Assembly: GCA_031363055.1 (NCBI GenBank)
Contig: JANLTP010000021.1
Span: 1 to 34,518 of the forward strand
Direction of reading: 5' to 3'
DNA: 34,518 nt
Source: JANLTP01 sp031363055
Lineage (GTDB): Bacteria; Pseudomonadota; Gammaproteobacteria; Burkholderiales; Burkholderiaceae_E
Shown here piece after piece: positions 30,824-34,518 of this stretch (position 1 is the stretch's first letter; each line of letters opens with the position of its first letter). The translations under genes were made by a program, and so were the position numbers. The notes beneath the pieces are model-generated. The model was not told the DNA's origin and made no database searches. It was given only the letters and a program-made list of their open reading frames with translations.

Positions 30824-31201
30824 ATGACTATCAACGGTACCACTAGTTCGGTATTCTCGAGCGCTGCCATCGGTCTGACCTTGCTGCTCTTGATGCTGGC
30901 GGCCGCGCTCTGGCTGTTCAAGCGAAGCCAATCGCAGCACTCTCTCAATCAGGGACTGTTGGTGGTGTTGGCGTCGCAAGCCCTCGGTCCGGCGCAGCAA
31001 CTTCAGTTGGTAAAAATTGGTGATCGTACGCTGCTGCTGGGCGTCTGTTCGCAATCGATCACCCTGCTGTTGAATATCGAAGGCCCGTTGTCGGCTAGCG
31101 GCAATGCCAGCGCACCGTCCGTCAATCCGTCATTCAATCCGTCCGTCAATGCGGCCGGCACCGGCTTCACGCAACTGCTCCAGAGTATGGTTCGCCGATG
31201 A
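30824..31201 (+). CDS. fliO: Flagellar export gate assembly protein FliO
   Basis: FliO is a small membrane protein that helps assemble FliP rings. The 125-residue protein has one N-terminal membrane helix (about 14-31, IGLTLLLLMLAAALWLF) and a cytosolic part with ALGPAQQLQLVKIGDRTLLL, which is the recognisable FliO block. The C-terminal part is Ser/Asn/Pro-rich and contains three 12-base repeats. FliO is poorly conserved; membrane topology, that block and the position between fliN and fliP support the call. It overlaps fliP by ATGA. Confidence 0.9.
   Translation: MTINGTTSSVFSSAAIGLTLLLLMLAAALWLFKRSQSQHSLNQGLLVVLASQALGPAQQLQLVKIGDRTLLLGVCSQSITLLLNIEGPLSASGNASAPSVNPSFNPSVNAAGTGFTQLLQSMVRR
31115..31150 (+). 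repeat. 12-base tandem repeat near the fliO 3' end
   Basis: Three units, CCGTCCGTCAAT, CCGTCATTCAAT and CCGTCCGTCAAT, code for Pro-Ser-Val/Phe-Asn three times. The outer copies are identical and the middle differs by two bases. Confidence 0.92.
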
Positions 31202-32079
31202 CCGCTGCCGCAAGAATCGCGATGGCCGCAAGATTCGCTATTGCTGCAAGACTCGCAAACGGCGCCCTGGCCGGCGCGATGTGTTCGCTGATGTTGCTGA
31301 TGGGCATGACACCCTTATCAGCACGCGCACAGGCCAACGTCACGTTGACGACTCCGAATGCCGCCAGCAGCCCATCGAAAGTCGTAACGGATTCACCGTC
31401 AACTGTGCTTTCGCTGAAGGCCAGTCCGGCGAGCGGTGGCGGGACGACCTACTCGTTACCGGTCCAGACCCTATTGCTGTTCTCGGCGCTATCCTTTTTA
31501 CCGGCCATTTTGCTGCTGATGACGAGCTTCACTCGAATCATTATCGTGCTCTCGCTGATGCGACAAGCACTCGGTCTGCAGACCACGCCACCAAACCAGG
31601 TGCTGGTTGGCATGTCCCTGTTTCTGACCTTGTTTGTCATGGGCCCGACCGTCGATCGAATCAATGCCGAAGCGTACAAGCCCTTTAACGAGCAGAGGAT
31701 CAATTTCAGCGAAGCGATCGAGCGCGGCGCCAATCCGCTGCGCCTGTTCATGATGAAGCAGACGCGCGAAGCCGACCTGGCCTTGTTCGCGCGTATGGCG
31801 CAGATCGAGGAATATTCCGACTCCGCGCAGATGCCGCTGCGCGTCATGATTCCGGCGTTCGTGATCAGCGAACTGAAAACCGCCTTTCAAATCGGCTTTC
31901 TGGTGTTCATACCGTTTCTGATCATCGACATGATCGTCGCCAGTATCCTGATGTCGATGGGCATGATGATGCTCTCGCCCGTTCTGGTGGCGCTGCCCTT
32001 CAAGCTGATGCTCTTCGTGTTGGCCGACGGCTGGAATCTGATGATCGGCTCCCTGGTCGCCAGCTTCGGCGCACATTAG
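31198..32079 (+). CDS. fliP: Flagellar export channel protein FliP
   Basis: FliP forms the core of the FliPQR export channel. The 293-residue protein has a long N-terminal leader (about 1-45) whose first part is a threefold Ala-Ala-Arg repeat; a hydrophobic stretch and SARAQA follow, suggesting a cleavable signal. The channel domain holds the two FliP signatures (LLMTSFTRIIIVLSLMRQAL near 105-124 and AFVISELKTAFQIGFLVFIP near 221-240), with LSPVLVALPFKLMLFVLADG at the end. It is longer than enteric FliP (245 residues) because of the leader. It overlaps fliO by ATGA; fliQ is 55 bases downstream. Confidence 0.95.
   Translation: MTAAARIAMAARFAIAARLANGALAGAMCSLMLLMGMTPLSARAQANVTLTTPNAASSPSKVVTDSPSTVLSLKASPASGGGTTYSLPVQTLLLFSALSFLPAILLLMTSFTRIIIVLSLMRQALGLQTTPPNQVLVGMSLFLTLFVMGPTVDRINAEAYKPFNEQRINFSEAIERGANPLRLFMMKQTREADLALFARMAQIEEYSDSAQMPLRVMIPAFVISELKTAFQIGFLVFIPFLIIDMIVASILMSMGMMMLSPVLVALPFKLMLFVLADGWNLMIGSLVASFGAH
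31207..31260 (+). repeat. Degenerate 18-base tandem repeat at the fliP 5' end
   Basis: Three diverged 18-base units encode AARIAM, AARFAI and AARLAN just after the fliP start. The encoded segment precedes the hydrophobic core of the likely signal peptide and adds three arginines to it. Confidence 0.8.
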
Positions 32080-32098
32080 CTTGAACGCCGACCCATCC

Positions 32099-32126
32099 GC
32101 ATGAACCAAGCAGCATGAACCAAGCA
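32099..32126 (+). repeat. 14-base tandem duplication in the fliP-fliQ gap
   Basis: GCATGAACCAAGCA occurs twice without a gap, 8 bases before the fliQ start. Each copy carries an ATG. The first opens a 5-codon ORF (32101-32118) and the second a 7-codon ORF (32115-32138); each stop overlaps the next ATG as ATGA, ending at fliQ. Confidence 0.95.
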
Positions 32127-32134
32127 GCCCTCCT

Positions 32135-32404
32135 ATGACCCCTGAATCGGTCATGACCGTTGCCCGCCAGGCGCTTGAATTGACACTGCTGGCGTGTGCG
32201 CCCATTTTGCTGACCGCACTGGTCGTCGGTCTCGCCATCAGTCTCATCCAGGCGGTCACCCAGATCAACGAGGCAACCCTTTCGTTTTTGCCGAAGCTGA
32301 TCGGCGTGGCACTGGCTCTGGTGCTGGCTGGCCCCTGGATCATCGCCTTGCTGGTCGACTATTTGCGGCAAATCCTGACCAGCATTCCACAAGCGGTCGG
32401 TTAG
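32135..32404 (+). CDS. fliQ: Flagellar export channel protein FliQ
   Basis: FliQ is a small two-helix membrane subunit of the FliPQR export channel. It has 89 residues, the standard size, with MTPESVMTVARQALELTLLA at the start, GLAISLIQAVTQINEATLSF in the middle and LPKLIGVALALVLAGPWIIA in the second helix. There is no good Shine-Dalgarno before ATG 32135. Instead the start overlaps the stop of a seven-codon mini-ORF, so coupling is possible. fliR follows after 54 bases. Confidence 0.97.
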   Translation: MTPESVMTVARQALELTLLACAPILLTALVVGLAISLIQAVTQINEATLSFLPKLIGVALALVLAGPWIIALLVDYLRQILTSIPQAVG

Positions 32405-32458
32405 TGTGGTGTCTCATATTAAAGAGTCCCCAAGTCCGCGGTCACAACCGAAACGCAC

Positions 32459-33247
32459 ATGATCAGTTTCACAGACACGCAACTGTTGGGCTGGCTAAAT
32501 GGCTTTCTACTGCCGTTCTTTCGAATCCTCGCCTTGATGAGTTCGGCGCCCATACTCTCGAGTCGATCGATACCGGTACGCTTTCGTATTGCCCTTTCGG
32601 GTCTCATCGCTATGATGGTGGTCCTGCCGGTTGGACCCGCGCCGGCGGCACCGGCGAGTTCCCTGCCCGAGGTTGGCATCCTGGCGCAGCAAATCCTGAT
32701 TGGTCTGGCCATTGGATTCGCGGCCAGGCTGATTTTTGCGGCGTTCGAGATGGCCGGCGAAATCATCGGACTACAAATGGGACTGTCTTATGCCGGCTTT
32801 TTCGATCCGCAATCGGGGACAGCGAACGCTGTGGGCCGCACGTTTTCGACGCTGGCACTGCTGAGTTTTGTGACGCTGAACGGCCCACTGCTGTTGATCG
32901 GCGTCATTCTGAACAGCTTCTCGGTCTTCCCGATTCACGATAGCGCTGCACAGCCTCAAGGTGTCGTCGGCGGTGCCTACCCATGGACCTTGCGCGAACT
33001 GGTGGCGATGGGTGCGAATCTGTTCGCCACGGCGCTGGGCCTGGCCTTACCCTTCATTGCCCTGCTGCTTCTGGTCAATCTGATTCTCGGAGTGGTCTCA
33101 CGGGTAGCGCCGCAACTGAACATCTTCGCGATTGGATTTCCAGTCACCCTGGGAAGCGGTCTGGTTCTGCTGGCCGCCGGTCTGCCACTGATCGAGACCC
33201 CGTTGAATCAGCTCACGGGTCAATTTCTGCAACTGCTGGTCCGATAA
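32459..33247 (+). CDS. fliR: Flagellar export channel protein FliR
   Basis: FliR closes the FliPQR channel and contacts FlhB. The 262-residue hydrophobic protein has about six membrane segments. Family blocks are LPFFRILALMSSAPILSSRS, RLIFAAFEMAGEIIGLQMGL and YAGFFDPQSGT, with a final hydrophobic pair near SRVAPQLNIFAIGFPVTLG. It is the last flagellar gene of the fli run. Its 3' end overlaps the convergent histidine kinase gene by 35 bases. I found no terminator. Confidence 0.97.
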   Translation: MISFTDTQLLGWLNGFLLPFFRILALMSSAPILSSRSIPVRFRIALSGLIAMMVVLPVGPAPAAPASSLPEVGILAQQILIGLAIGFAARLIFAAFEMAGEIIGLQMGLSYAGFFDPQSGTANAVGRTFSTLALLSFVTLNGPLLLIGVILNSFSVFPIHDSAAQPQGVVGGAYPWTLRELVAMGANLFATALGLALPFIALLLLVNLILGVVSRVAPQLNIFAIGFPVTLGSGLVLLAAGLPLIETPLNQLTGQFLQLLVR

Positions 33248-34518
33248 ACCGGGCAATCGCCGGTGGGCAGAGCTCGAGTCGGGCGATGACCTGTCCCTGT
33301 TCCTGACTGAACTCGAGTTCACAACCGTCGCGCGGCAACAGTGCCTTGATGAGCTTGAGGCCACCCAGCAATTCGGCGCCATGCTGGTAGTTGAACCATT
33401 GCGGCAGACTGCCCGCGTTGCTGATTCGAATCACGATTCGAGTGTGTTCGGACTCAATGGCAATTCTGACCCGTTCCCGTTGTGTACTGTATTTGGTCGC
33501 ATTGGTCAGCAATTCGCTCAGCGCCAGCGCAACCGGCACGGCATTGTGTTCGTCGATGCCCCAGCGCAGATTCGGTCTGACCGACTTTGCACTGACCGCA
33601 ACTCGCGAACCAAAGATCTTGAAGATACTCTCGGACACGGCGCGCGCCAGCAGAACGATATCGACACGATTATCAGATTCAATCTGTAGCCCATGGACCG
33701 TGGCGATTGATCGAATCTGCAAAATCACGTTATCAAGCCCCGACTTGAGCGCCGGGTCCCGATACGACGCGCGCTCGATCAAACCGGCGACTCCTTGCAA
33801 ATTATTCTTGATCCGGTGGTGCGTCTCGCGCACCAGAATCTTGCGGTGCTCGATTTCCTCGGTTAGCCGGTTGCGCTCGCGCTGCCGACTCCCGGTGACA
33901 TCTTCAGCCACGATCAATCGCTGCGAGGCAGAAGTCTGGCTCGGAAAAACCCGAAGCCTGACGTAGCGGGCCTGACCATCGGGCTGGCTCACTTCACCCC
34001 AATGTTCCGACGTCGAAGAGCTGGCACGAAGCGCCCTCTCGAATTGTGCCGGTGCCTCGAGACGCACTTTTGAATACAGCAATGCCAGGCCCTTATCACC
34101 GCGATCGAGCGCCAGAAGTCCCATTAACAAGCGACCCGCGCGGTTGCTGTGGACCATTCGGTCTTGCTCGAGATCCAGAACAATCATTGCGTCCGGGCTG
34201 GCATCCGCTAACGCCTCGGCGCAGGCGGATAAATGATCCGAAGTCGTCGGGTCGATCAGCGTCGAACACCACAGCGAAGATCCGTCGGGTCCCTTGACAC
34301 ACACCAGTTCGAGCCGGAACTGAACCCGACGGCCACTGCGATGAAGGATTTCGCGCGGTCGCGAGAAGCCGGGCAACGCGCTGGGCGCGACAGCAAGCAG
34401 CTTGCTGCGTTGCTCGACGAGTAACCTGGCCTGCTCGGGGGGATGCAACAGATCGATCGGGTCACGACCGAGCAGCTCCTCTGACGAATAACCGACCAAC
34501 CGACAGTAGGCGTCGTTG
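33213..34518 (-). CDS. PAS-containing sensor histidine kinase, HisKA_2 type (5' end cut)
   Basis: This cytosolic sensor kinase has about 434 codons visible; the frame stays open to the window edge, so the start is outside. The first visible residues (NDAYCR, then LVGYSSEELLGRDPIDLLHP) are the middle of a PAS domain. A second PAS-like domain follows (about 95-200, counted from the codon at 34499). The phosphoacceptor region is ETHHRIKNNLQGVAGL (about 225-240), typical of HisKA_2, then an N box ELLTNATKY (about 329-337). The G1 box reads NAG (361-363) in place of DxG, as in some kinases with Asn at that position, then GGLKLIKALLP. No partner regulator is visible. The overlap with fliR is positional only; a role in motility is not shown. 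Confidence 0.85.
   Translation of the reverse strand, partial: NDAYCRLVGYSSEELLGRDPIDLLHPPEQARLLVEQRSKLLAVAPSALPGFSRPREILHRSGRRVQFRLELVCVKGPDGSSLWCSTLIDPTTSDHLSACAEALADASPDAMIVLDLEQDRMVHSNRAGRLLMGLLALDRGDKGLALLYSKVRLEAPAQFERALRASSSTSEHWGEVSQPDGQARYVRLRVFPSQTSASQRLIVAEDVTGSRQRERNRLTEEIEHRKILVRETHHRIKNNLQGVAGLIERASYRDPALKSGLDNVILQIRSIATVHGLQIESDNRVDIVLLARAVSESIFKIFGSRVAVSAKSVRPNLRWGIDEHNAVPVALALSELLTNATKYSTQRERVRIAIESEHTRIVIRISNAGSLPQWFNYQHGAELLGGLKLIKALLPRDGCELEFSQEQGQVIARLELCPPAIARFIGPAVAEIDP

Noticed and set aside
32418..32445. TAAAGAGT before fliR as a sigma28 -35 box.
   Set aside because: No -10-like box at 11 bases; the nearest CCGAAA sequence is far too distant.

Overview
The window is almost wholly a flagellar gene cluster. 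It holds 34 genes I can name or place: 32 flagellar genes, plus a HAD-fold gene and a methyltransferase gene that sit between the flagellin and filament-cap genes. A sensor histidine kinase runs off the right edge, and flgH runs off the left edge. The FlhD/FlhC master regulator together with FlhF points to a betaproteobacterium, probably Burkholderiales-like. Enteric bacteria with FlhDC lack FlhF, and most polar-flagellate gammaproteobacteria with FlhF use sigma54 regulators instead of FlhDC. The lineage is an inference from gene content; I see no rRNA or other marker.

Layout. (1) 1-4839, minus strand: flgB-C-D-E-F-G-H (rod, hook cap, hook, L-ring), read from a sigma28-type promoter at 4863-4889. 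(2) 4993-6550, plus: flgA (P-ring chaperone), then flgM-flgN (anti-sigma28 and export chaperone) behind a sigma28 promoter. (3) 6507-13878, minus: flhD-flhC-motB-flhB-flhA-flhF-fliA, one uninterrupted same-strand run. motA and flhG are missing from their usual places. (4) 14153-21553, plus: fliC with a strong sigma28 promoter and terminator, the HAD/methyltransferase pair, then fliD-fliS-fliT-ycgR behind another sigma28 promoter. (5) 21557-21931, minus: fliE. (6) 22057-33247, plus: fliF-G-H-I-J-K and fliL-M-N-O-P-Q-R (MS ring, switch, export ATPase, hook-length control, export gate), tightly overlapped. (7) 33213 to the right end, minus: PAS/HisKA_2-type histidine kinase, convergent on fliR.

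How it works together. FlhDC should switch on the basal body and export genes. FliA (sigma28), held by FlgM until the hook-basal body can export FlgM, should switch on fliC, fliD-S-T-ycgR and flgM-flgN. FliS, FliT and FlgN are chaperones for flagellin, cap and hook-filament junction proteins. YcgR is a c-di-GMP-responsive brake. I did not find convincing FlhDC boxes by eye.

Most worth a second look: the HAD/methyltransferase pair between fliC and fliD (candidate flagellin modification, next to a Thr-rich flagellin centre); a good sigma28 promoter in front of the early rod/hook operon; sigma28 and its master regulator in one gene run, with fliA overlapping flgN tail-to-tail; and a recurring pattern of short tandem duplications at gene junctions, several of which reshape ribosome-binding sites or spacing. 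No stretch over 300 bases is without a gene. The longest gap is 13879-14152, which holds the flhD and fliC control regions.
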